A DNA stretch of 8,410 bases, from positions 1 to 8,410 of the forward strand of contig RFJS01000304.1 of the NCBI GenBank assembly GCA_003694825.1, in the 5' to 3' direction. Positions 1 to 6,445 of the stretch are shown piece by piece. Position 1 is the first letter of the stretch, and every line of letters begins with the position of its first letter. Source of the stretch: Verrucomicrobiota bacterium (lineage in GTDB: Bacteria; Verrucomicrobiota; Verrucomicrobiia; Opitutales; Opitutaceae). Made by a program: the position numbers and the translations under genes. The notes below the pieces were generated by a model, which saw only the letters and a program-made list of their open reading frames with translations, ran no database searches and had not been told where the DNA came from.

Positions 1-233
1 AGCTCGTGCGCCTGCGTGCGAGTCACGATCCCCGACCGCCGCAGATAGGCAGCCACCCAGGGCACGCGCACGCCGATACGCGGCGCCTCCACCGAATATT
101 CCGGCACATCCATCGGCACTTCGCCCAATACGTAGAAACGCGTCTGATCGGACACCGGCTCGAGTTTCACGCAGCCGAGGGGAAGCGATGCCAATACCGC
201 GGACAGCGAAATCTTCTGTATCAGTCTTTTCAT
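1..233 (-). CDS. PqiC-like ABC transport auxiliary lipoprotein (partial, N-terminal part)
   Basis: Only the first 77 codons are in the window; the gene continues past the left edge. The ATG at 233 is followed by a basic start (MKR), a hydrophobic stretch and a cysteine at residue 21 in the context LPLGC. This looks like a type II lipoprotein signal, although proline at -3 is not the usual lipobox residue. The mature part contains FYVLGEVP (about 33-40) followed by a segment ending IVTRTQAHEL. Both resemble the start of the PqiC/DUF330 'ABC-type transport auxiliary lipoprotein' family, in which a short lipoprotein anchored in the outer membrane works with an MCE protein. The residue after the cysteine is valine, not aspartate, which by the enterobacterial Lol rule favours outer-membrane sorting. 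It lies 13 bp downstream of mlaD; an AGGAG (248-244) overlaps the mlaD stop codon, suggesting translational coupling. Family assignment rests on the N-terminus plus operon context, so it is probable, not certain. Confidence 0.75.
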   Translation of the reverse strand, partial: MKRLIQKISLSAVLASLPLGCVKLEPVSDQTRFYVLGEVPMDVPEYSVEAPRIGVRVPWVAAYLRRSGIVTRTQAHE

Positions 234-246
234 ACCGGAGAGGCTC

Positions 247-1254
247 CTATTCGTCCGTGTGCTCCACCGCGCGGCCCTTGATGAGGGCGTCGGGATTGCG
301 CTCGATGTATTCGACCAGCTCGGTCAGGCGGTCGGCGAGGTCCTGGATGGCCATCATGGTGCGGCCGAACTCCGTTGGCAGTCCGCCCCGCGGTCCTGTG
401 AGATCGCGCACCTGCTCGCCCGCCTTCTTCATGACCTCGAGCGTCGCAGACATTTCGCCCGCGAGGTCAACCAATGAAGCGCCCACTTCGGGCGTGGCCT
501 CGTTGATCGCGCCGAGTGTCGTCTCCAGCGCCGTGGCCGCCCGCCCGAAAGCCGCGGCCGCTCCCTTCAGGTCCGTCTCCTCCGCCACTGCCCGCCATGC
601 CGTCGCCGTGCCTTCGATCGTGCGCACGGCGTGGGGGACATCCGCCTCGACGAGCATCGCGTTGAGATTGTCGAGCAGCGTCGTCGTGCGGTCGGAGATC
701 CCTTTGAAATCGACCTCGGCCAGGCCGCTGATGATCTCCTCAAATGTATCCAGATATTCATCGAGTATCGAAGCGGCCAGCGGCACGACCGGCGCGCCGG
801 TCGCCTCGTCGATCTTCACCGGCTGCAGCTCGTCGACTTTGCGCATCTCCAGATCGACGTAGAGCAGGCCGGTGATGCCCGCGAGCTTCAGGCCCGCCTG
901 CAACCCCCGCTCGACGAGCCGCTCGATAAGCCGCTCCGTCTGTCCCGCCTCGGGCCCGAAGACCGCGATCGCGTTGGCGTCGGCAAGCTCGCAGACGATG
1001 CGCACATCGAATTCCGCACTCTCCGGGTTGACCGAGACACTCACCGACTCCACCCGGCCCACCTGCACGCCGCTCAGTTTCACCGCCGCCCCCGGATCCA
1101 GCCCGCCCACTGAGACGTTTTTCGCCTCCACGACGAAACGCGCCGGATTCCGAAATATCTTCTTGCCGCCGAAGCTCAGCACGGCCAGCCCGGCCAGCAG
1201 AAAAAACCCCACGACAAACAACCCGACGATCACCGGACTGTATTTTTTCTTCAT
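247..1254 (-). CDS. mlaD: MlaD/PqiB-type MCE-domain protein of a lipid ABC transporter
   Basis: This 335-residue protein is the substrate-binding component that passes lipids between the inner membrane permease and the periplasm or outer membrane. It has a short basic N-terminus (MKKKYSP), one membrane-spanning helix at about 7-27, and an MCE domain at about 38-140. The domain includes the stretch VGGLDPGAAVKLSGVQVGRV (49-68), which matches the typical MCE pattern of V-x-GL-x-x-G-x-x-V-x-x-x-G-x-x-VG-x-V, and AGITGLLYVDLE near its end. The remaining 170-odd residues are mostly helical, with runs of alternating hydrophobic residues, and end in RNPDALIKGR, a motif common at the end of MCE proteins. 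The tail makes it much longer than E. coli MlaD (about 180 residues). The ATG at 1254 overlaps the upstream ATPase gene stop by 4 bp (ATGA) and is preceded by GGGGGAA, 8 bp away. An earlier in-frame start inside the ATPase gene gives a 553-residue reading that I reject, because its N-terminal half is only an out-of-frame reading of mlaF. Confidence 0.93.
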   Translation of the reverse strand: MKKKYSPVIVGLFVVGFFLLAGLAVLSFGGKKIFRNPARFVVEAKNVSVGGLDPGAAVKLSGVQVGRVESVSVSVNPESAEFDVRIVCELADANAIAVFGPEAGQTERLIERLVERGLQAGLKLAGITGLLYVDLEMRKVDELQPVKIDEATGAPVVPLAASILDEYLDTFEEIISGLAEVDFKGISDRTTTLLDNLNAMLVEADVPHAVRTIEGTATAWRAVAEETDLKGAAAAFGRAATALETTLGAINEATPEVGASLVDLAGEMSATLEVMKKAGEQVRDLTGPRGGLPTEFGRTMMAIQDLADRLTELVEYIERNPDALIKGRAVEHTDE

Positions 1255-2066
1255 AAAACGTTCCCCCATTCTGCTCCGCGTTCGCCCCCGCGCGAGAGAA
1301 ACTCCCGCACCCGCGGGTGCACATCTCCGGCCTGCAACAATGCCCTCGGATGACCGAGCGCGACCATCGTCCGCTCCTCCCGATCGAGGATGAGAATGCG
1401 ATCGGCGATGCCGAAGATGCTGTCGAGCTCGTGCGAGACGATCACCATCGTCATCCCGAGCGTATCGCGCAGCTCGCGGATGAGCCGGTCGAGCTGCAGC
1501 GAAGAGAGCGGATCGAGCCCGGCCTGCGGTTCGTCGAAAAAGACCACGCGCGGATCGAGGGCGAGCGCCCGCGCCAGGCCAGCCCGCTTCTTCATCCCGC
1601 CGCTGATCTCCGAAGGATACTTGTTTTCCGCCCCGGCCAGACCGACCTGCGCGAGTTTCATCCGCGCCAACGCCCGGCGCGCCTCCGCTCCCAGGTCGGT
1701 ATAGAGCTCCAACGGCAGTTCGACATTCTCGGCCAGCGTCATCGAACTCCACAATGCGCCACTTTGGTAGAGCACGCCGAACTCCGCCTGGATCTCCCGC
1801 ATCTCCTCTTCGGATACACCGTTGGCCTTTCGGCCGAAAAACAGCACCTCGCCCGAGGCTGGCGGCACGAGCCCGATGATATTCTTCAGCAACGTCGATT
1901 TCCCGCATCCGCTGCCCCCGCCGATAAAGAAAATCTCTCCCGGCATGACATCGAAGGTGATGTCCCGCATCACCACGAAATCACCATAGCGGCACTCCAC
2001 ATTCCGCAGCGAAAGCGCAGGACGGGGCCCGCCTCCTCCACCGGAAACCTGCTTCTCGCCAGCCAT
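1251..2066 (-). CDS. mlaF: MlaF-type ATPase of a lipid ABC transporter
   Basis: This 271-residue ABC ATPase powers the MlaE permease from the cytoplasmic face. All nucleotide-binding motifs are intact: Walker A GGGSGCGKST (49-58), Q-loop glutamine at 101 in LYQSGAL, signature SGGMKKR (155-161), Walker B VVFFDEP with catalytic Glu179, D-loop GLDP, and switch histidine 212 in VSHEL. YQSGAL and the SGGMKKRAGLARAL version of the signature are typical of the MlaF/Ttg2A branch, as opposed to general importer ATPases. I chose the ATG at 2066, which sits 7 bp after the permease stop and follows a GAGGTGGAG ribosome-binding site. A frame extension to 2114 would overlap the permease gene and adds residues with no match to the family. 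The sequence between Walker B and D-loop is PQAGLDP, where many ABC ATPases have PTSGLDP or PTAGLDP; this is a small variation outside the catalytic residues. Confidence 0.95.
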   Translation of the reverse strand: MAGEKQVSGGGGGPRPALSLRNVECRYGDFVVMRDITFDVMPGEIFFIGGGSGCGKSTLLKNIIGLVPPASGEVLFFGRKANGVSEEEMREIQAEFGVLYQSGALWSSMTLAENVELPLELYTDLGAEARRALARMKLAQVGLAGAENKYPSEISGGMKKRAGLARALALDPRVVFFDEPQAGLDPLSSLQLDRLIRELRDTLGMTMVIVSHELDSIFGIADRILILDREERTMVALGHPRALLQAGDVHPRVREFLSRGGERGAEWGNVL

Positions 2067-2073
2067 CTCCACC

Positions 2074-3261
2074 TCAAAACCGAATGACGCTGAAGAGCAC
2101 CGTGAACATCGCATCGGCGATGATGATCAGCAGAATGCTCAACACCACCGCCGCCGTCGTCGCCTCGCCAACCCCCACGGCGCTGCGCTCGGCCCGCATC
2201 CCTTTCATGCAGCTCGCATATGCCACGACCATGCCGAAAAAAACGCTCTTGATCAGCCCCGCGAATACATCCTTGAGCTGCACCGCGCCCTCGATTTGCC
2301 GGACAAACGCGCTCGCCGGCACCTGCAGCACGACCTTCGAGACGATCAGTCCGCCCAGCGACCCGAGAAAGTCCGCGTAGAGCGTGAGCATCGGCAGCAT
2401 GACAATCAGAGCCAGCATGCGCGGCATCACCAGAAACTGCATCGAACTCACCCCGAAAGTCTCGAGCGCATCGATCTCCTCATTGAGCCGCATGTTCCCC
2501 AGCTCCGCCGCGTAGGCCGCCCCCGTGCGGCCGGCCAGCACAATCGCCGCCATCATCGCGCCCATCTCGCGAAACATCGCCAGGCCGATGAGGTCGGCCA
2601 CATAGATATCCGCCCCGAACTGCCGCAACTGCATCGCCGCCACGAAAGCCAGGATCACCCCCACAAGAAAGGTGATCAGCCCGACGATTCCGAGAGCCTC
2701 CGCCCCGGCCCGTCGCATCTGCGCGATGACCTCCCCCCGGCGCAGCCGCCCCGGGTGCCGAAGCACCTCCGCCGCCGCGAGCGCGCACTCGCCGAGAAAC
2801 GCCAGCATCTCCCTGGCACGCTCCACCACCCGCGCGCTCTTCAGCCCGATCCACGTCAACACCGGGAAATGCCACCCGTCCGCCTTCGAGCCCGCCTCAT
2901 CCGCCGGCTCCGGATCGAGATGGCGTATCCACGTATCGATCACCGACGGCATCCGCGAAAGATCGACCTCGCCGCACCTGTCGGCCACCTGCCGGCGCAC
3001 TTCCCATAGAAAGAGCGCGAGCGAGCTGTCCCAGAACCCCAGCGAGTCCGGCCGCACCGTCACCCGCCGCAGGCCCCCCTCGCCGGCCTCCCGGACCACC
3101 GCCGCGGCATCCGGACGAAAACGCCGCAGCCGCCAGTCCCCCCCGACCCACAGCACCAGCCCGTCACCCGTTCGTTCGACGCGCACGACCGCTCCGGCGT
3201 CGTCTCCATCCCCCTGCGCCTCTCCCGCGCGTCGGTTCTCTGCCATCCGCTCTTCGGTCAA
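2074..3261 (-). CDS. mlaE: STAS-MlaE fusion permease of a lipid ABC transporter
   Basis: This is the inner-membrane permease of the transporter, 395 residues if translation starts at TTG 3261. Residues about 25-118 form a soluble region that looks like a STAS domain, containing GFWDSSLALFL (75-85), comparable to the DSSGxxxL core of STAS and MlaB proteins. Residues about 150-395 form the MlaE (DUF140) domain. Its hallmark is AAIVLAGRTGAAYAAELGNM (238-257), followed by RLNEEIDALETFG (258-270). Hydrophobic helices are apparent at about 188-211, 225-245, 276-306, 336-352 and 367-391. In E. coli the STAS partner MlaB is a separate protein that regulates the complex, so here MlaB and MlaE functions appear fused. 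The TTG has AGAGGGG only 3 bp upstream. An ATG at 3246, 15 bp downstream, is the alternative start with a weaker upstream GAAGAG. It is the first gene of its operon. Confidence 0.93.
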   Translation of the reverse strand: MTEERMAENRRAGEAQGDGDDAGAVVRVERTGDGLVLWVGGDWRLRRFRPDAAAVVREAGEGGLRRVTVRPDSLGFWDSSLALFLWEVRRQVADRCGEVDLSRMPSVIDTWIRHLDPEPADEAGSKADGWHFPVLTWIGLKSARVVERAREMLAFLGECALAAAEVLRHPGRLRRGEVIAQMRRAGAEALGIVGLITFLVGVILAFVAAMQLRQFGADIYVADLIGLAMFREMGAMMAAIVLAGRTGAAYAAELGNMRLNEEIDALETFGVSSMQFLVMPRMLALIVMLPMLTLYADFLGSLGGLIVSKVVLQVPASAFVRQIEGAVQLKDVFAGLIKSVFFGMVVAYASCMKGMRAERSAVGVGEATTAAVVLSILLIIIADAMFTVLFSVIRF

Positions 3262-3264
3262 CTT

Positions 3265-3271
3265 CCCCTCT
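3265..3271 (-). promoter_or_regulatory. Ribosome-binding site for the mlaE TTG start
   Basis: On the minus strand AGAGGGG lies 3 bp before the TTG at 3261. It supports the TTG start over the ATG at 3246, which would leave this purine run about 18 bp away. The spacing is on the short side, so the choice remains open. Confidence 0.5.
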
Positions 3272-3316
3272 GGATGATCTCATCCCCTCCGTGAAGCAAC
3301 GGCAAAGCCCCGCTCC

Positions 3317-3330
3317 GGCGCGGCCGCGCC
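3317..3330. repeat. 14-bp perfect GC palindrome in the divergent intergenic region
   Basis: GGCGCGGCCGCGCC reads the same on both strands and sits roughly midway between the two divergent starts. It could be an operator half-site pair or simply a chance product of the extreme GC content; the flanking bases do not extend the symmetry. Confidence 0.5.
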
Positions 3331-3364
3331 CGGGGATCGCATCCGGCCGGCGCTTCAGAACCGC

Positions 3365-3369
3365 AAGGA
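3365..3369 (+). promoter_or_regulatory. Ribosome-binding site for the phosphatase TTG start
   Basis: AAGGA lies 6 bp before the TTG at 3376, an ideal Shine-Dalgarno spacing. It is the main reason to start the phosphatase at TTG and not at the internal GTG at 3412, which has no such sequence before it. Confidence 0.6.
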
Positions 3370-3375
3370 ATCCGC

Positions 3376-4092
3376 TTGTCCACCGCCTGCCGAACCGCCG
3401 TAACGACCTTCGTGGACAACCCATCGACACCTCAGACATCCCGCCCGCGGGGTGTTTTCTTCGATCTCGACGGCACGCTCATCGACCATTTCCACACCCT
3501 CTATCGCTGCTACGAATACGCGCTGGGCACCCTCGGCCTGCCCGTCCCCTCCCTCGAGACGATCCGCCGCAGTGTCGGCGGCTCGATGGAAGTCACCCTG
3601 GGCAAACTCATCCCCGAAGCGCACATCCCCCGGGCCGCCGCGCTGTGGCGCGCGAAGTTCGACGAAATCCACCTCGAGGGCGTCGAACCGCTCCCGGGCG
3701 CCGAGTGGATCGTGCGCGCAGCACGCGCCGCGGGCCTGCGCACCGGCGTCTTCACCAACAAGCTCGGCCACCACTCGCGCGGCATTCTCCGCGCCATCGG
3801 CCTGGCCGACGACCTCGATCTCGTGCTCGGTGCCGGCGACACCCCCTACCGCAAACCGCAGCGCGAATTCGTCCAGATCGCGCTCGAACGACTCGGCACC
3901 ACCGCCGACGAATCGATCATGATCGGAGACTCCCCCTACGACCTCGACACCGCCCGCGCCGTCGGCATGCGCTGCGCCCTCGTCACCACCGGCACGCACA
4001 CCGCCGGGGAACTGCGCGCCGCCGGCGCTGATCCGGCGATGATCCATCCCGATCTCCACGCCCTCGGGCGCGCCGTCTTCGGCTTTGCCTGA
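3376..4092 (+). CDS. HAD-superfamily phosphatase, phosphoglycolate phosphatase-like
   Basis: This 238-residue cytoplasmic hydrolase has all four HAD motifs. Motif I is FFDLDGTL with nucleophile Asp30 and acid/base Asp32; motif II is Thr127 in VFTNK; motif III is Lys160 in YRKPQ; motif IV is IGDSPYD with Asp185 and Asp189. The segment between motifs I and II is helical (about 40-110) and matches the C1 cap of the Gph/PGP-like subfamily, which dephosphorylates small phosphorylated metabolites such as 2-phosphoglycolate. The exact substrate cannot be read from the sequence. The first 25 residues precede the family core and look disordered, so the true start might be GTG 3412 (residue 13), but an AAGGA favours the TTG at 3376. 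It is the first gene of the plus-strand block, 83 bp upstream of the M20 hydrolase, and may or may not share its transcript. No link to arginine breakdown is obvious. Confidence 0.87.
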   Translation: MSTACRTAVTTFVDNPSTPQTSRPRGVFFDLDGTLIDHFHTLYRCYEYALGTLGLPVPSLETIRRSVGGSMEVTLGKLIPEAHIPRAAALWRAKFDEIHLEGVEPLPGAEWIVRAARAAGLRTGVFTNKLGHHSRGILRAIGLADDLDLVLGAGDTPYRKPQREFVQIALERLGTTADESIMIGDSPYDLDTARAVGMRCALVTTGTHTAGELRAAGADPAMIHPDLHALGRAVFGFA

Positions 4093-4175
4093 GCCCGGCC
4101 CGCGCCGACGCCGATCCTCCATTGGAATAGCGTCGCCCCCGCCCACCCCGTCTGTCAGGCTCGGGATCACCCCAC

Positions 4176-5357
4176 ATGCCTGCGAATTCACCCGAGTTTC
4201 TCGCCTCCATCGACGCCGCCGCTCCAGCCATGCTCGAGCGGCTCATCACCTGGGCCAACACCAACTCCGGCTCGGACAACACCGAAGGACTGCTCACCAT
4301 GGGGGCCCTGATCGAGAGCGCCATCGCCGAACTCGGCGTTCCCGTCGACCGCATCCCCATCGCCCCGGACGGACGCTTCGCCCTGCGCGCCGTGCGGCGC
4401 GGGCGCACCGGCCGCAGCGTCCTGCTCAACGGCCACTTCGACACCGTCTACGGCCCCGCCCACCCCTTCCAGCAATGCCACCCGCCCACCGACGATGACC
4501 GCCTTCGCGGCCCCGGCGTCGCCGACATGAAAGGCGGTATCGTCATCCTCATCGAAGCGCTCCGCGCCTTCGAAAACAGTCCGGCCGCGCCCGACATCGG
4601 CTGGGAAGTCCTGCTCACGCCCGACGAGGAAACCGGCTCCGTGCTCTCGGCGCCGCTGCTGCGCGAATCCGCCCGGCACCACGACATCGGCATCGTCTTC
4701 GAAGCGGCCCTCCCGGACGGCTCCATCGTCGCCAGCCGCAAAGGCGTCGGCGTCGTCCGCGTCGAGGCCCATGGCCGCGCCGCTCACGCCGGGCGCGACT
4801 TCGCGCACGGACGCAACGCCATCGCCGCCCTCGCGGAATTCGTCGTCGCGGCCGACCACCTCAACGGCCAGATCCCCGACATCGTCGTCAACGCCGGCGC
4901 CATCTCCGGCGGGGGCACACTCAACATCGTCCCCGATCACGCCACCGCCGCCTTCAATCTTCGCGCCGACCGGGCCGACGACGGCGAGGAAACCCTCCGC
5001 CGTCTTCGCGCCGCCGCCACCGAAATCGGCCGACGCCGCGAAGTCACCCTCACCCTCGAGGGCGGGTTCTCCCGGCCGCCGATGGAACTCACCGAAGCGA
5101 AGCGCCCGTGGATCGACGCCTGGTGCGCCTGCGCGGCCCGGCTCGGCTTGCGTATCGGGCATGGCCATACCGGCGGCGGATCCGACGCCAACATCCTCAC
5201 CGCCGCCGGCCTCCCCTGCATCGACGGCGCCGGTGTGGAAGGCGGCGAGCTGCACAGCGAGCGCGAGTGGATGCGGCCCAGCTCCCTCGCCCGCCGCGCA
5301 CGCATCGCCGCCCTCTTCCTGCATGAGTTCGCCCGCGGCCGCATCCCGGCCGCCTGA
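4176..5357 (+). CDS. M20-family metallohydrolase (CPG2/ArgE-DapE-like), candidate succinylglutamate desuccinylase
   Basis: This 393-residue dizinc hydrolase of the M20 family lacks a signal peptide, so it should act in the cytoplasm. Likely catalytic and metal residues are His87 and Asp89 in NGHFDTVYG, bridging Asp117 in GVADMKGG, general base Glu151 and metal ligand Glu152 in PDEETGS, Glu176 in VFEAALPDG, and His360 in GGELHSE. His204 in AAHAG marks the lid/dimerisation domain (about 190-300). The GHTGGGSDAN segment (328-337) is close to the glutamate carboxypeptidase (CPG2) branch, whose members release glutamate from N-acyl-glutamate groups. The ATG at 4176 is used although no Shine-Dalgarno sequence precedes it. 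The gene is 32 bp upstream of astA on the same strand. Because AstE removes succinate from N-succinylglutamate, this enzyme is a plausible functional replacement for it. Alternatives are a deacetylase such as ArgE-like or a peptidase; family is certain, substrate is inferred. Confidence 0.9.
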   Translation: MPANSPEFLASIDAAAPAMLERLITWANTNSGSDNTEGLLTMGALIESAIAELGVPVDRIPIAPDGRFALRAVRRGRTGRSVLLNGHFDTVYGPAHPFQQCHPPTDDDRLRGPGVADMKGGIVILIEALRAFENSPAAPDIGWEVLLTPDEETGSVLSAPLLRESARHHDIGIVFEAALPDGSIVASRKGVGVVRVEAHGRAAHAGRDFAHGRNAIAALAEFVVAADHLNGQIPDIVVNAGAISGGGTLNIVPDHATAAFNLRADRADDGEETLRRLRAAATEIGRRREVTLTLEGGFSRPPMELTEAKRPWIDAWCACAARLGLRIGHGHTGGGSDANILTAAGLPCIDGAGVEGGELHSEREWMRPSSLARRARIAALFLHEFARGRIPAA

Positions 5358-5389
5358 ACGCCCGGCCTCCCCCTCCCGCCAAAACAGCC

Positions 5390-6445
5390 ATGGACACCGC
5401 CTCCACGCCCTACCTGCTGCGCCCCGTCCGCGAATCCGATCTCGACTGCCTCCATGCCCTCGCCGCCTCCGTGAAAGGCGGCCTCACCACCCTGCCGGCC
5501 GACCCCCGCTTCCTCGAAAACAAGATCATCGAAAGCACCCGCGCCTTCGATCCGCGCGTGCGCAAGCCCGCCGGCGAATACTACCTGTTCGTCCTCGAAG
5601 ACACCCGCGCCGGCCGGGCCGTCGGCACCGCGGGCGCGATCGCCTGCGTCGGCGGATTCGAACCCTTTTACTCCTACGAGATCCGCACCGAACGCTTCTC
5701 CCACCCGCCGCTCGGCATCGAAAAACAAGTCGAAGTGCTTCACCTGCAGAAAAACCACCGCGGCCCGGCCGAGGTCTGCAGCCTCTACCTTCACCCCGAA
5801 CACCGGCGCGGCGGCATCGGGCGCCTGCTCTCGCTCGGCCGCTTCCTCTTCATGCGCGCCTTCCCCGAACGCTTCGACGACGACGTCATCGCCGAACTGC
5901 GCGGCTGGCTCGACGACGACGACAACTCCCCCTTCTGGGACGCGGTCGGCCGTCACTTCTTCGAAAAGGACTACACCACCGCCGACTTTCTCAGCGGCCT
6001 CGGCAACAAGGCCTTCATCGAAGCGCTCATGCCTCGCTACCCCATCTACCTCACCCTCCTGCCGCCGGCGGTCCAGGCCGTGATCGGCAAGGTCCACCGC
6101 GACACCGAACCCGCCCTGCGTCTTCTGCTCGAGGAAGGCTTTCACCGCACCCGTGAGATCGACATTTTCGACGCCGGGCCGATCGTCCGCGCCCCGCTCG
6201 AGACGATCCGCACCGTGCGCCAGACCACCCGCCGCAGCGTGCACGAATGCACCGCCGTTGAACCCGAGGCGCCCGCGCAACTGCTCGCCCGTCCCAGCCT
6301 CGATTTCCGCGCCTGCCTCGCCCCGGCGGCCATCCGTCCCAACGGCTCCGCCGTCATCTCCCGGCACACCGCCGACCTCCTCGGTATCCACAACGGAGAC
6401 ACCATTCTCATCGCGGCGCCCCGCGGCGTCCCACCGGCCCCATGA
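5390..6445 (+). CDS. astA: Arginine N-succinyltransferase
   Basis: This 351-residue enzyme catalyses the first step of the AST pathway, transferring succinyl from succinyl-CoA to the alpha-amino group of arginine. Family landmarks recognised from AstA proteins are LLRPVRESDLDCL at the N-terminus, GGLTTLPAD (30-38), EVCSLYLHPEHRRGGIGRLL (128-147), which holds the acyl-CoA-binding loop, SPFWDAVGRHFFEKD (180-194), KAFIEALMPRYPIY (207-220), and the GF-x-R...DIFDAGP region (250-264). Length agrees with E. coli AstA (about 344). The sequence departs from it mainly in a longer N-terminus and in the C-terminal 60 residues, which are poorly conserved in the family. The ATG at 5390 has no recognisable Shine-Dalgarno sequence. 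Its stop overlaps the astD ATG by 4 bp, so the two are translationally coupled. Confidence 0.95.
   Translation: MDTASTPYLLRPVRESDLDCLHALAASVKGGLTTLPADPRFLENKIIESTRAFDPRVRKPAGEYYLFVLEDTRAGRAVGTAGAIACVGGFEPFYSYEIRTERFSHPPLGIEKQVEVLHLQKNHRGPAEVCSLYLHPEHRRGGIGRLLSLGRFLFMRAFPERFDDDVIAELRGWLDDDDNSPFWDAVGRHFFEKDYTTADFLSGLGNKAFIEALMPRYPIYLTLLPPAVQAVIGKVHRDTEPALRLLLEEGFHRTREIDIFDAGPIVRAPLETIRTVRQTTRRSVHECTAVEPEAPAQLLARPSLDFRACLAPAAIRPNGSAVISRHTADLLGIHNGDTILIAAPRGVPPAP

Larger units (their letters stand above)
3262..3375. promoter_or_regulatory. Divergent intergenic region with probable promoters
   Basis: The 114 bp between the mlaE start and the phosphatase start must hold the start signals of both operons unless promoters lie within the coding sequences. 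On the minus strand a weak sigma70-like pair is TTGCCG (3305-3300) and TGAGAT (3282-3277), separated by 17 bp and close to the mlaE start; the matches to consensus are 4/6 and 3/6. No convincing pair was found for the plus strand. A perfect 14-bp palindrome occupies 3317-3330 and is listed separately. The promoters are inferred from layout, not shown. Confidence 0.4.

Noticed and set aside
188..862. 224-residue serine- and alanine-rich plus-strand frame
   Set aside because: Antisense to mlaD, no recognisable domain, low-complexity composition.
1255..1908. N-terminal extension of the MlaD frame to 1908
   Set aside because: The extension reads the mlaF gene out of frame and has no MCE or membrane features. 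The ATG at 1254, with a purine-rich site and membrane helix right after it, is the real start.
4093..4175. Possible terminator or promoter between the phosphatase and the M20 gene
   Set aside because: The 83 bp are GC-rich, but I found no stem followed by a T run and no convincing -35/-10 pair.
4188..5324. 378-residue open frame on the minus strand opposite the M20 hydrolase
   Set aside because: Acidic, glycine- and alanine-rich shadow of the M20 gene, which has a full catalytic residue set in the opposite direction.
4771..6156. 461-residue plus-strand frame across the M20 gene and astA
   Set aside because: Proline-, serine- and arginine-rich out-of-frame reading of two well supported genes, with no domain.
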